From positions 1 through 61,791 of the forward strand of contig JADFZK010000013.1 of the NCBI GenBank assembly GCA_015232565.1: a stretch of DNA of 61,791 nucleotides, written 5' to 3'. Positions 8,492 to 15,954 of the stretch are shown here, piece by piece (position 1 is the first letter of the stretch; every line of letters starts with the position of its first letter). The notes under the pieces are model-generated. The model saw only the letters and a list, made by a program, of their open reading frames with translations, searched no databases and was not told the DNA's origin. The stretch is from Candidatus Omnitrophota bacterium. GTDB taxonomy: Bacteria; Omnitrophota; Gorgyraeia; Zapsychrales; Fredricksoniimonadaceae. Made by a program: the position numbers and the translations under genes.

Positions 8492-8794
8492 ATGATCAAA
8501 CACATTGTTTTATGGCAGTTAAAAGAAACCGCTCACGGAAAGAGCAAGCTCGAGAACGCCAAGATAATTAAGGACATGCTGGAGTCTTTGCAGGGCAAGA
8601 TCCCGGGGTTGCTTAAGATCGAGGCCGGGATTGATTTCAGCGGCACTGAACAATCTGCAGATGTGGTCTTGTATTCGGAGTTTTCCACGCGCGACGCTTT
8701 GGAGGAGTATCAGACCCATCCCGAGCATGAAGCGGTCAAGATCTACCTTATGGGCGCCCGCAGTGAGCGCCGTATCGCGGATTACGAAGTTTAA
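8492..8794 (+). CDS. Stress-responsive A/B barrel (Dabb) domain protein
   Basis: 100 aa, one ferredoxin-like alpha/beta barrel domain of the Dabb family. Typical landmarks: MIKHIVLWQLK at the N-terminus, an Ile-Pro-Gly-rich turn (GKIPGLLKIEAG), DVVLYSEFSTRDALEEYQTHPEH in the middle, and a closing RRIADYEV strand. Family members dimerise and some catalyse or assist small-molecule reactions, but most have no assigned substrate. AGGAGA sits 6 nt before ATG 8492. Cytosolic. Confidence 0.9.
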   Translation: MIKHIVLWQLKETAHGKSKLENAKIIKDMLESLQGKIPGLLKIEAGIDFSGTEQSADVVLYSEFSTRDALEEYQTHPEHEAVKIYLMGARSERRIADYEV

Positions 8795-8886
8795 CCCGAA
8801 CGGATTAACCGCACGTTTTTTAGCAGGCAGTGATGTTTAAGAGGTCGGTTGGCAAACTTTCATTAATAATTTTACCGGGAGGGTGC

Positions 8887-9381
8887 ATGAACAAGGTATT
8901 CGGATTATTTCTGGCGGCAGGGTTTTGTTTAACAACGGGTTTTGTGCATGCCGAGGATGTGGTGGTGGCCGCCGGTAAGAAAATAACATTTGATTATACT
9001 TTGACTGTCGACAAGGAAGTGGTGGAGACCAGTCAGGGCAAGAAGCCTTTGGAATACAATCCCGGCCGTGGTGAGTTGATCCCCGGTTTGGAAAAACAAA
9101 TGCTGGGTATGAAGGTAGGGGCAAGCAAGGTGGTAGTGGTTAAGCCGGAAGATGGTTATGGTTTGGTGCGCCAGGACGCTTTCCGCGATTTTGACCGGGC
9201 TAAAATGCCCAAAGATGTGGAGCCCAAGGTGGGCATGGTCCTGGAGATGCAGGACGATAAAGGTACGGCTTTTCCCGCGGTGGTTGCCGAAGTGAACGAA
9301 AAGACCGTTAAGCTTAATTTCAATCATCCGCTGGCCGGCAAAGAGCTTAAGTTTGATGTGAAGGTGGTAGCGATCGAATGA
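8887..9381 (+). CDS. Periplasmic FKBP-type peptidyl-prolyl isomerase (SlyD-like)
   Basis: 164 aa. Residues 1-22 form a signal peptide (cleavage after VHA), so this acts outside the cytoplasm. The rest is an FKBP domain with an IF (insert-in-flap) arrangement as in SlyD: FDYTLTVDKEVVETS, NPGRGELIPGLEKQMLGM, PEDGYGLV, then the flap domain and a closing NHPLAGKELKFDVKVV segment. No His-rich metal tail as in cytosolic SlyD. ATG 8887 has GGGAGGG in place upstream; the upstream ATG 8830 would bury the signal peptide. The 3' end overlaps the next gene by 4 nt, tying proline isomerisation to the thiol-redox genes that follow. Confidence 0.93.
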   Translation: MNKVFGLFLAAGFCLTTGFVHAEDVVVAAGKKITFDYTLTVDKEVVETSQGKKPLEYNPGRGELIPGLEKQMLGMKVGASKVVVVKPEDGYGLVRQDAFRDFDRAKMPKDVEPKVGMVLEMQDDKGTAFPAVVAEVNEKTVKLNFNHPLAGKELKFDVKVVAIE

Positions 9382-10049
9382 TCCTGCAGGGCGGACCGAT
9401 GGATTTCTTAGTGGCATTAGGCGCGGGCGTGGCGATGAGTTTTACACCCTGCGCCTATCCACTTTTACCCGTCACGGTGGCAGTGGTGGCGGGGGCAAAT
9501 ACCCGGGGCGGGCGTTTAAACGGTTTTTTTCTTTCTTTGATCTATGTGTTGGGCATGGCTGTTTCTTATAGTTTGTTGGCTGCGGCCGCGGTCTTGACCG
9601 GCCGGATATTTGGGGTGATCCAGAATAATCCCTGGGTTTACTTGATAGTCGGCAATGTTATTCTTTTCTTCGCGTTGGTGATGTTCGACGTGATACCGTT
9701 ACCGATGTTCAATTTGAGCGGATCGGCCGCTCAGCGTCCACGCGGGCGCTGGGCTTTATTTGTAATGGGGGCGGCATCCGGGTTTATTATCGGGCCTTGC
9801 ACGGTGCCGGTTTTAGGTTCGCTCTTGCTTTATATCGCGTCCCGGCAGAATCTTTTTTTCGGAATGAGTTTGCTGTTCGTTTTTGCGCTTGGGTTAGGCA
9901 CCGTACTTATACTGGCGGGTACTTTCAGCGGCTTGTTGTCGGCTTTGCCTAAATCTGGCAAGTGGATGCATATTGTAAAGATAGCGGCGGGTGTGACCCT
10001 GTTAATCGTAGCCGAGATCCTTTTCGTGAAAGTTGGAGCGGCCATGTAG
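9378..10049 (+). CDS. CcdA/DsbD-type transmembrane thiol-electron carrier
   Basis: 223 aa, about six helices, matching the membrane domain of DsbD/CcdA, which carries electrons from cytosolic thioredoxin to periplasmic thiol proteins. The two redox cysteines are in the expected settings: TPCAYPLLP in helix 1 and GPCTVPVLG in helix 4. Overlap ATGA with the FKBP gene suggests translational coupling; ATG 9399 (MDFLVALG) is a possible alternative start. With the TlpA-like lipoprotein downstream it forms a cytochrome-c-maturation or general periplasmic reduction module. Confidence 0.9.
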   Translation: MILQGGPMDFLVALGAGVAMSFTPCAYPLLPVTVAVVAGANTRGGRLNGFFLSLIYVLGMAVSYSLLAAAAVLTGRIFGVIQNNPWVYLIVGNVILFFALVMFDVIPLPMFNLSGSAAQRPRGRWALFVMGAASGFIIGPCTVPVLGSLLLYIASRQNLFFGMSLLFVFALGLGTVLILAGTFSGLLSALPKSGKWMHIVKIAAGVTLLIVAEILFVKVGAAM

Positions 10050-10112
10050 CGAGCGGAGCGAGATGGCCGCGACATGCCGGATCCGGTCAGTCCGGCTGGA
10101 GCGGCCTTGTAG
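10034..10112. repeat. GC-rich palindrome cluster with a duplicated 16-mer
   Basis: A 16-nt unit, TGGAGCGGCCWTGTAG, occurs at 10034-10049 and 10097-10112. Between them are an inverted pair GCGGCCAT/ATGGCCGC (10038-10045 and 10063-10070) and a perfect CCGGATCCGG palindrome (10077-10086). The first copy covers the ccdA-like stop codon. It resembles REP-type intergenic repeats. Confidence 0.5.
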
Positions 10113-10145
10113 GTTTAATGTTTCGGATCAATTGATGAGGAGACT

Positions 10146-10703
10146 ATGAAAGCGATTCTTTTGACATTGTGCGTAGGTGGTCTTTTGTTTTCGGCCGGCT
10201 GTGACCGGGCTGAGGTTCAGGACAAAGCTGTTGTGCCAAGCATGCCTGTTGCTCAGAATGTGCCTGTTGTGCCGAGTAATGTTGCGCCATCGCAGAACAT
10301 TTCCGGGCGGCCGAAAGCGGTGAATTTTACCTTGACCCAGACCAAGGGCGGTCAGGCGTCGTTAGATGGTTTGCGCAATGGCGGTAAAGCGGTAATCTTT
10401 TTCTGGGCTACCTGGTGTCCTCATTGCCGGGAACAGCTTAAGGAAATGAGTGCGCAGAAGAAGGCTCTGGAGGAGCTGGGAGCCGCGGTTATCCTGGTTG
10501 ACATTGGTGAAGATAAAGCCGCGGTTGACCGGTTTATGGCGGCGAAAGGTTATGACTTTAACGTGTTGCTTGACCTGGATTCGGCGGTCGCCGAGATCTA
10601 CGAGATAGTCGGAGTGCCGACTATTGTTTTTGTGGGCCAGGATGGCACTATTCTGGACAGCGGGAATAGTTTTCCGGAAAATTATGTAGAGATTCTTAAA
10701 TAA
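10146..10703 (+). CDS. TlpA-like thioredoxin-fold lipoprotein
   Basis: 185 aa. An N-terminal lipoprotein signal ends at Cys19 (LLFSAGC), so it is membrane-anchored in the periplasm. A ~35-residue Pro/Val linker follows, then a thioredoxin fold with active site WCPHC (Cys91, Cys94) inside FFWATWCPHCREQL, and a cis-Pro segment (VGVPTIVF). TlpA/ResA-type proteins reduce disulfides in apocytochrome c or other exported targets, with electrons from CcdA. GAGGAG is placed 5 nt upstream of the ATG. The lexA promoter starts 5 nt after the stop codon. Confidence 0.93.
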   Translation: MKAILLTLCVGGLLFSAGCDRAEVQDKAVVPSMPVAQNVPVVPSNVAPSQNISGRPKAVNFTLTQTKGGQASLDGLRNGGKAVIFFWATWCPHCREQLKEMSAQKKALEELGAAVILVDIGEDKAAVDRFMAAKGYDFNVLLDLDSAVAEIYEIVGVPTIVFVGQDGTILDSGNSFPENYVEILK

Positions 10704-10708
10704 ATCGC

Positions 10709-10738
10709 TTGACATACCACATTTAAGTGTGGTAAAAA
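10709..10738 (+). promoter_or_regulatory. lexA promoter with embedded LexA-type palindromic operator
   Basis: TTGACA (10709-10714) and TAAAAA (10733-10738), 18-nt spacer. The spacer is filled by an interrupted palindrome, TACCACA (10715-10721) and TGTGGTA (10728-10734), around a 6-bp centre. Placement between -35 and -10 fits autorepression by LexA. The predicted transcription start falls on or beside the ATG at 10745. Confidence 0.8.
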
Positions 10739-10744
10739 TAAAGT

Positions 10745-11344
10745 ATGCCTACAGACAAACTTACCTCCAAGCAAAAAGACGTTCTGAAATTCATTTACGA
10801 ACAGATCCGTTTTAAACAGCTGGCGCCGACCATCCGGGAGATCGGCGATCATTTTAGTTTTTCTTCCACCGGCACGGTCAGGGATTATTTGAATGCTTTG
10901 GTAACCAAGGGTTATATTCGTATTCAGGAAGGCAAGTCGCGCGCCATCGAGCTGGTAAAGGAAGCGCTGTTCCAGGTGCCGGTTATTGGCCGTGTTCAGG
11001 CTGGTCAGCCGGTGTATGCCGCGGAAGACCTTCTGGGGTATTTGAATCTTGATCAGTTTGTTTTTCCGGAGCCGGATGTGTTTGCACTTAAAGTGCGCGG
11101 TTTGAGCATGCGCGATGCCGGCATAATGGATGGCGATTTTGTATTGATCCGTAAACAGGAGCATGCCCAGCCGGGGGATATAGTGGTAGCGATCATGGGG
11201 GAAGAAGCCACAGTTAAACGTTTGGCCAAGCGTGGAGCGCATTTGTTTCTTGATCCAGCCAATCCGGATTTCCGGCCAATTCCGCTTACGGCGGAAGTTT
11301 CGATCATTGGCAAAGTCTTACAAGTTGTAAGGGATTATTCTTAA
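10745..11344 (+). CDS. lexA: SOS repressor LexA
   Basis: 199 aa. Winged helix-turn-helix domain at residues ~1-70 (TIREIGDHFSFSSTGTVRDYL is the recognition region), then the S24 self-cleaving peptidase domain. The scissile Ala86-Gly87 is in VQAGQ; catalytic Ser121 (RGLSM) and Lys158 (ATVKR) are present. LexA represses DNA-damage genes and is inactivated by RecA-stimulated autocleavage. No Shine-Dalgarno precedes ATG 10745 and the promoter -10 ends 6 nt upstream, so the mRNA is likely leaderless. No other SOS gene is adjacent, but a DNA methyltransferase follows. Confidence 0.97.
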   Translation: MPTDKLTSKQKDVLKFIYEQIRFKQLAPTIREIGDHFSFSSTGTVRDYLNALVTKGYIRIQEGKSRAIELVKEALFQVPVIGRVQAGQPVYAAEDLLGYLNLDQFVFPEPDVFALKVRGLSMRDAGIMDGDFVLIRKQEHAQPGDIVVAIMGEEATVKRLAKRGAHLFLDPANPDFRPIPLTAEVSIIGKVLQVVRDYS

Positions 11345-11394
11345 TTATTTGAAATTGTCGGCAGGTGTTTCCGAATTGGTTTGGGTATTAACTT

Positions 11395-12258
11395 ATGACT
11401 ACGCCAAAAGATGAAACCTTCAATGGCCTTTCTGCCAAGGAGTGGACGATCCTTGGCAAGAACGTTTGGAATGATCTTAGTTCTCCGCGCCAATCACATC
11501 ACCTCCTGCATGGCGCAACATTTCCAGCCGCTTTAGCTGAACGGGCTCTTAGTTTGTATTCCAAGCAGGGAGATATTGTTTTTGATCCTTTTGCCGGTAT
11601 TGGCACTACTATCATTGCCGCGGCCAAACTGGACCGGGTTGGGGTGGGGATTGAGCTTCAGGAACAGTTCTGCACATTAGCTTCTTCTCTTATCGACAAA
11701 GAAAAAACCGATCTTTTCAGCAGTAAACAATCGTCACGGCATGAAGTAATCTGTGATGATTGCCGAGCGCTGGATAAATATTTGTATTCCAATTCGGTGC
11801 AGTTAACTCTTTCGGCTCCACCTTATCCGAAGGTGGATATTCGTCCGCCCAAGGTTCAGGGCCCGGGGCGTCCGCGCAAGAACGATCTGGCGGAGGAAAT
11901 GTTGGAGCGGGTGCCAGCGCATAGCTTGCGGCAGGATGATTTTGGCAATTTTGGCTATCAAATGTATCTCGAGGAGCTTAAGCTGGTTTTTAAGAAGGTC
12001 CTTAATGTAACCAGGGAGGGTGGCTATAGCGTGTGGGTGGTGCGCGATCAACGCGATACATACAATGGCGCTCAGTATATCCCGGTGCATGCTGATATTA
12101 TAAATCTGGGCGTCTCCGCAGGGTGGCGGCATCACGATCTGATCATATGGGATCAAAATGATCAGCGTCGTCTGGTCTTGCTGGGATATCCGAATGTTTT
12201 TTATACCAATTTGAATTGTTCATATCTGGTAGTGTTTCGTAAACCCAAAGATAAATAA
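11395..12258 (+). CDS. Solitary DNA methyltransferase (N4-cytosine or N6-adenine type)
   Basis: 287 aa. AdoMet-binding motif I is FDPFAGIGTT (residues ~64-73), followed by VGIELQ. The catalytic motif IV is APPYP, close to the (S/T/D)PPY form of exocyclic-amine methyltransferases. The order motif I then IV is that of gamma/beta-type enzymes with the target region between or after. No restriction endonuclease or specificity gene lies nearby, so it may be an orphan regulatory or phage-derived enzyme. ATG 11395 lacks a clear RBS. Recognition sequence cannot be told from sequence alone; an RNA substrate is less likely but not excluded. Confidence 0.8.
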   Translation: MTTPKDETFNGLSAKEWTILGKNVWNDLSSPRQSHHLLHGATFPAALAERALSLYSKQGDIVFDPFAGIGTTIIAAAKLDRVGVGIELQEQFCTLASSLIDKEKTDLFSSKQSSRHEVICDDCRALDKYLYSNSVQLTLSAPPYPKVDIRPPKVQGPGRPRKNDLAEEMLERVPAHSLRQDDFGNFGYQMYLEELKLVFKKVLNVTREGGYSVWVVRDQRDTYNGAQYIPVHADIINLGVSAGWRHHDLIIWDQNDQRRLVLLGYPNVFYTNLNCSYLVVFRKPKDK

Positions 12259-12280
12259 TGTTTTTGTGAAAGGAAAGATC

Positions 12281-12655
12281 ATGAAGATTGTGCAACCTGT
12301 TAATGCGCCTAAACCTGCTGGTCCTTATAATCATGCTGTAATTTCTGGCAATCTGGTGTTTTGCGCGGGGCAGATCCCGCTGGATCCGGCTAATGGCAAT
12401 GTGGTTGCCGGGGGTATTGAGGAACAGACCACCCGTGTTTTTGAGAATATCAAGCTGGTGCTGGCTGATGCGGGCAGTTCTATTGGGAAGGTAATTAAAG
12501 CTACTGTTTATTTAAAAGATCTTAATGATTTTGCGGGGATGAACAAGGTGTACAGTCAGTATATCCCGGCAAATTTTCCGGCTCGTTCTACACTCCAGGT
12601 CGCTCGTATTCCGAAAGATGTATTAGTTGAGATCGAAGTGATCGCGGAACTGTGA
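12281..12655 (+). CDS. ridA: RidA family imine/enamine deaminase
   Basis: 124 aa. RidA hydrolyses reactive 2-aminoacrylate and related imines released by PLP enzymes such as threonine dehydratase, protecting PLP-dependent enzymes. Family landmarks: PAGPYNHAV near the N-terminus, NLVFCAGQIPLDP, NIKLVLADAGSS, and the substrate-binding Arg/Glu region FPARSTLQVARIPKDVLVEIEVIA. Trimeric chorismate-mutase-like fold expected. ATG 12281 has AAAGGAAAG upstream; GTG 12266 would lack an RBS. Confidence 0.95.
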   Translation: MKIVQPVNAPKPAGPYNHAVISGNLVFCAGQIPLDPANGNVVAGGIEEQTTRVFENIKLVLADAGSSIGKVIKATVYLKDLNDFAGMNKVYSQYIPANFPARSTLQVARIPKDVLVEIEVIAEL

Positions 12656-12702
12656 TATCGGGATGGTAGTTGTGGTAAAGGGCGTAAAGTAGTGAGATTA
12701 TT

Positions 12703-12731
12703 TTGACAGTGTACCGATAACGTAGTATTGT
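12703..12731 (+). promoter_or_regulatory. Promoter of the cobalamin operon
   Basis: Consensus TTGACA (12703-12708), 17-nt spacer, TATTGT (12726-12731). Start predicted near 12738, just ahead of the riboswitch aptamer. Confidence 0.8.
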
Positions 12732-12759
12732 CTTTTTGTTGTTTGTTGGAAATATCCAA

Positions 12760-12899
12760 TATAGGTGCTTTCTGCAGAGTTTTTTGGGAAAGCTTAAATG
12801 GGAAATCCTGTAACTTACCGGTAATTTGGTGAGAAATCAGGAACGGTCCCGCCGCTGTATCTCCGCGCTTGCGCGGGGGAGTCAGAATACCGGCCTATA
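12760..12899 (+). promoter_or_regulatory. Cobalamin riboswitch 1 (aptamer)
   Basis: The closing stem P1 pairs TATAGG (12760-12765) with CCTATA (12894-12899). Conserved core blocks are present in order: AAATGGGAAA, GGTGAGAAATC, GGTCCCGCCGCTGTA, and the B12 box-like GAGTCAGAATACCGGCC. This class binds adenosyl- or other cobalamins and represses downstream genes when B12 is plentiful. An expression platform with terminator follows directly. Confidence 0.93.
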
Positions 12900-12968
12900 G
12901 AGTTGATCATCAAATACTGCGTGAGACAGTAGGTTGAGACCAATATATTAAGGACCGATAACGGGTAA

Positions 12969-13010
12969 GATCCTTAAGTTCTCTTTCGGGAGAGCTTGAG
13001 GATTTTTTTT
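12969..13010 (+). terminator. Riboswitch-controlled terminator with competing antiterminator
   Basis: Hairpin of roughly 13 bp (5' arm from 12969, 3' arm 12991-13003) with a UUCGG-type loop and eight T (13003-13010). An alternative pairing TTAAGGA (12948-12954) with TCCTTAA (12971-12977) uses the base of the 5' arm, so the two structures are exclusive: transcription attenuation of the cob/btu operon. Confidence 0.88.
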
Positions 13011-13014
13011 GAAA

Positions 13015-13641
13015 GTGAGGCTGAATATTACCAAACTATATTTGATCCGACATGGCCAGACCGATCCGGGGCGGGAACGGAAATATTGCGGGGCGCGTGA
13101 TGTGCCATTAAATGATACCGGGCGCCGTCAGGCGGAGTTGTTGGCCGGGCGTTTTAACGGTGTTGCGCTCGACGCGGTATTTGCCAGCGATCTTGCGCGG
13201 GCGGTGCAAACAGCCGAGATATCCCTGAAGGTTGCGAATGTTGTAAAGTTACCGTGCTTCCGTGAAATGGACTTTGGGGTTTGTGAAGGTTTGGGATATG
13301 ACGAGGCGCGGCAGAAACACGCGGATATCTTTGATTCCTGGGTAAACTCGCCGATGGAGGTTACTTTGCCCGGGGGCGAGTCGTTCAGTGCGCTTTGTTC
13401 CCGAGTTATTAACGGGATAGATGCGCTGGTCGCTGGCAACCCGGGGCGGAATATCGTTCTGGTAGCGCATGGCGGGCCTATCCGGGTGATCTTGCTGTCT
13501 GCCCTGGGCCGGGGGATGCAGGATTTCTGGTCTTTAAAACAGGACAATGCGGCTTTGAATGTGATCGAATATATCCCGGGGCAAGCGCCGGCGGTATTGG
13601 CAATGAATGATACTGAACATTTAAACGGGTTGGAGTTATGA
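13015..13641 (+). CDS. cobC: Alpha-ribazole phosphatase (histidine phosphatase superfamily)
   Basis: ~208 aa. Removes the 5'-phosphate in nucleotide-loop assembly of cobalamin. The phospho-acceptor motif LIRHGQT lies near the N-terminus and the second catalytic His is in VAHGGPIRV; DVPLNDTGRRQAELL and the GESFSAL acidic segment are typical. The start is uncertain: TTG 13009 is inside the terminator T-run; GTG 13015 is used here; ATT 13027 has GAGG at a proper distance and would give the usual family N-terminus (xTKLYLIRHG). First gene of the operon; cobU overlaps its stop by 4 nt. The fold alone could be a phosphoglycerate mutase, but context fixes the role. Confidence 0.92.
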   Translation: MRLNITKLYLIRHGQTDPGRERKYCGARDVPLNDTGRRQAELLAGRFNGVALDAVFASDLARAVQTAEISLKVANVVKLPCFREMDFGVCEGLGYDEARQKHADIFDSWVNSPMEVTLPGGESFSALCSRVINGIDALVAGNPGRNIVLVAHGGPIRVILLSALGRGMQDFWSLKQDNAALNVIEYIPGQAPAVLAMNDTEHLNGLEL

Positions 13642-14159
13642 AAAAAAGCGTTTTTGTATTCGGGGGAGCGCGGAGCGGGAAAAGCACCTATGCTGTTGAG
13701 CGGGCCCGGGAAGCGGGCCAAAAGGTGGTTTTTCTGGCTACCTGTACATTCAGTGATGCCGAAATGGACGAACGTATCCGGCGCCATCAAAGCTCGCGTC
13801 CGGCCGGGTGGCAGCTGGTTAATGAAGGCGTAAATATTGCCGCTGAGCTGCTGAAAATCCAGGGTGCGGATACTACGGTGCTGATTGATTGCCTGGGTAT
13901 GTGGGTATTCAATTTAATGGAATTGCACGCCGATGATGCTCCGCTGGAAGCTCTTTTCGCGGATTTTGTCGGGCGGTTGGCCGAAGTGAAGGGCTTGGTG
14001 ATCATTGTTTCTAACGAAGCGGGTTGCGGCCTGGTGCCGGTGCATGCTTCGGGCCGGAGGTTCAGGGACCTGGTAGGCCGGTTGAATCAGCTGGTGGCCC
14101 GCGCGGCGGATGAAGTGGTTTTAATGCAGGTTGGTATTCCCACCAAACTCAAAGGATGA
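13638..14159 (+). CDS. cobU: Adenosylcobinamide kinase / adenosylcobinamide-phosphate guanylyltransferase
   Basis: 173 aa. CobU phosphorylates adenosylcobinamide and then transfers GMP to it, giving AdoCbi-GDP for CobS. The P-loop GGARSGKS (residues 9-16) is intact. His50 in IRRHQ matches the histidine that forms the guanylylated intermediate. The DCLGMW and VSNEAGCGLVP segments are family hallmarks. Length matches the ~180-residue norm. ATGA overlaps with both neighbours indicate translational coupling. Confidence 0.97.
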   Translation: MKKSVFVFGGARSGKSTYAVERAREAGQKVVFLATCTFSDAEMDERIRRHQSSRPAGWQLVNEGVNIAAELLKIQGADTTVLIDCLGMWVFNLMELHADDAPLEALFADFVGRLAEVKGLVIIVSNEAGCGLVPVHASGRRFRDLVGRLNQLVARAADEVVLMQVGIPTKLKG

Positions 14160-15223
14160 TCATGCAGATATTAAACAATACGGTGTCCCGCATTGAGCGG
14201 ATCGATTTCTCGCTGGCGGAGGAGACCCAACAACGTTTGGACCGGCTCACCAAGCCGCAAGGCAGTCTGGGCCGGCTGGAAGAATTAGCCAAACAGGTGG
14301 TGGAGATCACGCGGGTGCATTCTCCGGACCTTACGCATAAAGTGGTTTTTGTGATGGCCGGCGACCACGGCGTTACGGCTGAAGGGGTAAGTGCGTTCCC
14401 TAAAGAAGTAACCCCCCAGATGGTTTACAATTTTTTAAAAGGCGGAGCCGGGATAAATGTGCTGGCCCGGCATGTGGGCGCCCGGGTGGTGGTGGCGGAC
14501 CTGGGGGTAGCGGTGGATCTGGCGTCGCATAGCGGCTTGATCGTGCGCAAAGTAAATTATGGCACCGGTAATATGAGTAAAGGGCCCGCTATGACCCGGC
14601 AAGACGCGGTGCGGTCGATCGAGAATGGTATTGAGATCTTTGAGGCCGAATACAAAAAGGGCGTTAATCTGGCGGCTACCGGGGAAATGGGTATCGGGAA
14701 CACTACGGCGGCCAGCGCTATAGTTGCGGCCATAACCGGCTTGGCAGTGGAGGCTGTTACCGGTAAAGGCACAGGTATTGACATTGCGGCTTGGCAAAAG
14801 AAAGTGGCGGTTATCGGCCAGGCTCTTTTGGTAAATAAACCAGACCCCAAAGACGGGATCGACGTACTGGCTAAAGTAGGCGGTTTTGAGATCGGGGGTT
14901 TGGTGGGGGTTATCCTGGCGGCAGCGGCCCGGCGGGTGCCGGTGGTGGTGGACGGTTTTATTTCTTCCGCCGCGGCGCTGGTAGCTGTTGTGATCGAGCC
15001 TAAGGTAAAAGATTATTTGATCGCCTCGCATGCATCGGTTGAGATCGGGCATAAAATTGTTTGGGAATATTTAAGCTTAAGACCGGTCCTCGACCTTAAT
15101 TTGCGTTTGGGTGAGGGTACGGGCGCGGCTTTGGCGATGGGTATTGTTGAGGCGGGGGTCAAGATCCTTACCCGGATGAGCACTTTTGAAACGGCCGGGG
15201 TTGCGAGCCAGGTCACACAATGA
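14156..15223 (+). CDS. cobT: Nicotinate-nucleotide:dimethylbenzimidazole phosphoribosyltransferase
   Basis: 355 aa. CobT activates the lower-ligand base to its alpha-ribotide. Family landmarks include LTKPQGSLGRLEELA, MAGDHGVTAEGVSAFP, TGEMGIGNTTAASA and the C-terminal RLGEGTGAALAM with the catalytic glutamate. Length is standard. Overlaps cobU by 4 nt and cobS by 4 nt. A second in-frame ATG lies two codons in (14162). No bluB or other lower-ligand biosynthesis gene is present, so the base is probably scavenged. Confidence 0.97.
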   Translation: MIMQILNNTVSRIERIDFSLAEETQQRLDRLTKPQGSLGRLEELAKQVVEITRVHSPDLTHKVVFVMAGDHGVTAEGVSAFPKEVTPQMVYNFLKGGAGINVLARHVGARVVVADLGVAVDLASHSGLIVRKVNYGTGNMSKGPAMTRQDAVRSIENGIEIFEAEYKKGVNLAATGEMGIGNTTAASAIVAAITGLAVEAVTGKGTGIDIAAWQKKVAVIGQALLVNKPDPKDGIDVLAKVGGFEIGGLVGVILAAAARRVPVVVDGFISSAAALVAVVIEPKVKDYLIASHASVEIGHKIVWEYLSLRPVLDLNLRLGEGTGAALAMGIVEAGVKILTRMSTFETAGVASQVTQ

Positions 15224-15954
15224 AAAAATTCTGGATGGCTTTACAGTTTTTGACGATTCTGCCGGTTAAGGTGCCGGGTTCATTTGCCGGCAAGGATCTT
15301 AATTTTCTTCTGGCGTGGTTTCCGGTGGCGGGGGCAGTTATGGGCCTGTTACCGGCGGTTATTGTAGTTGCCGGCGGCGTTTTACCGCAGATGGCGCTGG
15401 TGGCGGTGGCGCTGACGGCGTATACAGTATTGACCGGAGCTTTGCATATCGATGGCTTTGCCGATACCTGTGACGGAATATTCAGCGGCCGGACGAAAGA
15501 GCAGATGCTGGAGATCATGCGTGACAGCCGTATTGGTACTTATGGTGCGGCGGGGGTGGGCTTGCTTTTGCTTCTTAAGTTCGCTTTTCTGTTGGGCTTG
15601 CCCCAAATGATGCTTTGGAAAATGTTTATTCTTATCCCGATGTTTGCCCGCTGGATCCAAAGCCTGGCTTGTGCCGGAACCCGCTACGCCAGGACTACTG
15701 GCAAGGCGGCTTTGTTTTTTCAGTATGCCACGGTTTGGGACGTAGTGCTCGGCGGGATATTTTGCCTGGCCGTGATCTTTGCCCTGCTGGGGATGAAAGG
15801 CTTATGCGTATTTGGGGCGGCTTTATTACCGGCAGTTTTGTTTATCCGGTTTATTGAACAAAAGCTGGGCGGTATGACCGGGGACACGGTCGGCGCCGCC
15901 AGTGAGATAGCGGAATTGAGCGGTTTATTCTTTGGCCTGGTGTTCTTACTATGA
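15220..15954 (+). CDS. cobS: Adenosylcobinamide-GDP ribazoletransferase (cobalamin synthase)
   Basis: 244 aa integral membrane enzyme, ~6 helices, that joins AdoCbi-GDP and alpha-ribazole(-phosphate) to make cobalamin. The conserved region GALHIDGFADTCDGIFSG followed by REQ-like KEQMLEIMRDSRIGTYG is the active-site signature with the metal-binding Asp residues. The C-terminal GGMTGDTVGAASEI(A)E segment is also diagnostic. The N-terminus MALQFLTILPV is typical. It is coupled by 4-nt overlaps to cobT and btuF. Confidence 0.97.
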   Translation: MKKFWMALQFLTILPVKVPGSFAGKDLNFLLAWFPVAGAVMGLLPAVIVVAGGVLPQMALVAVALTAYTVLTGALHIDGFADTCDGIFSGRTKEQMLEIMRDSRIGTYGAAGVGLLLLLKFAFLLGLPQMMLWKMFILIPMFARWIQSLACAGTRYARTTGKAALFFQYATVWDVVLGGIFCLAVIFALLGMKGLCVFGAALLPAVLFIRFIEQKLGGMTGDTVGAASEIAELSGLFFGLVFLL

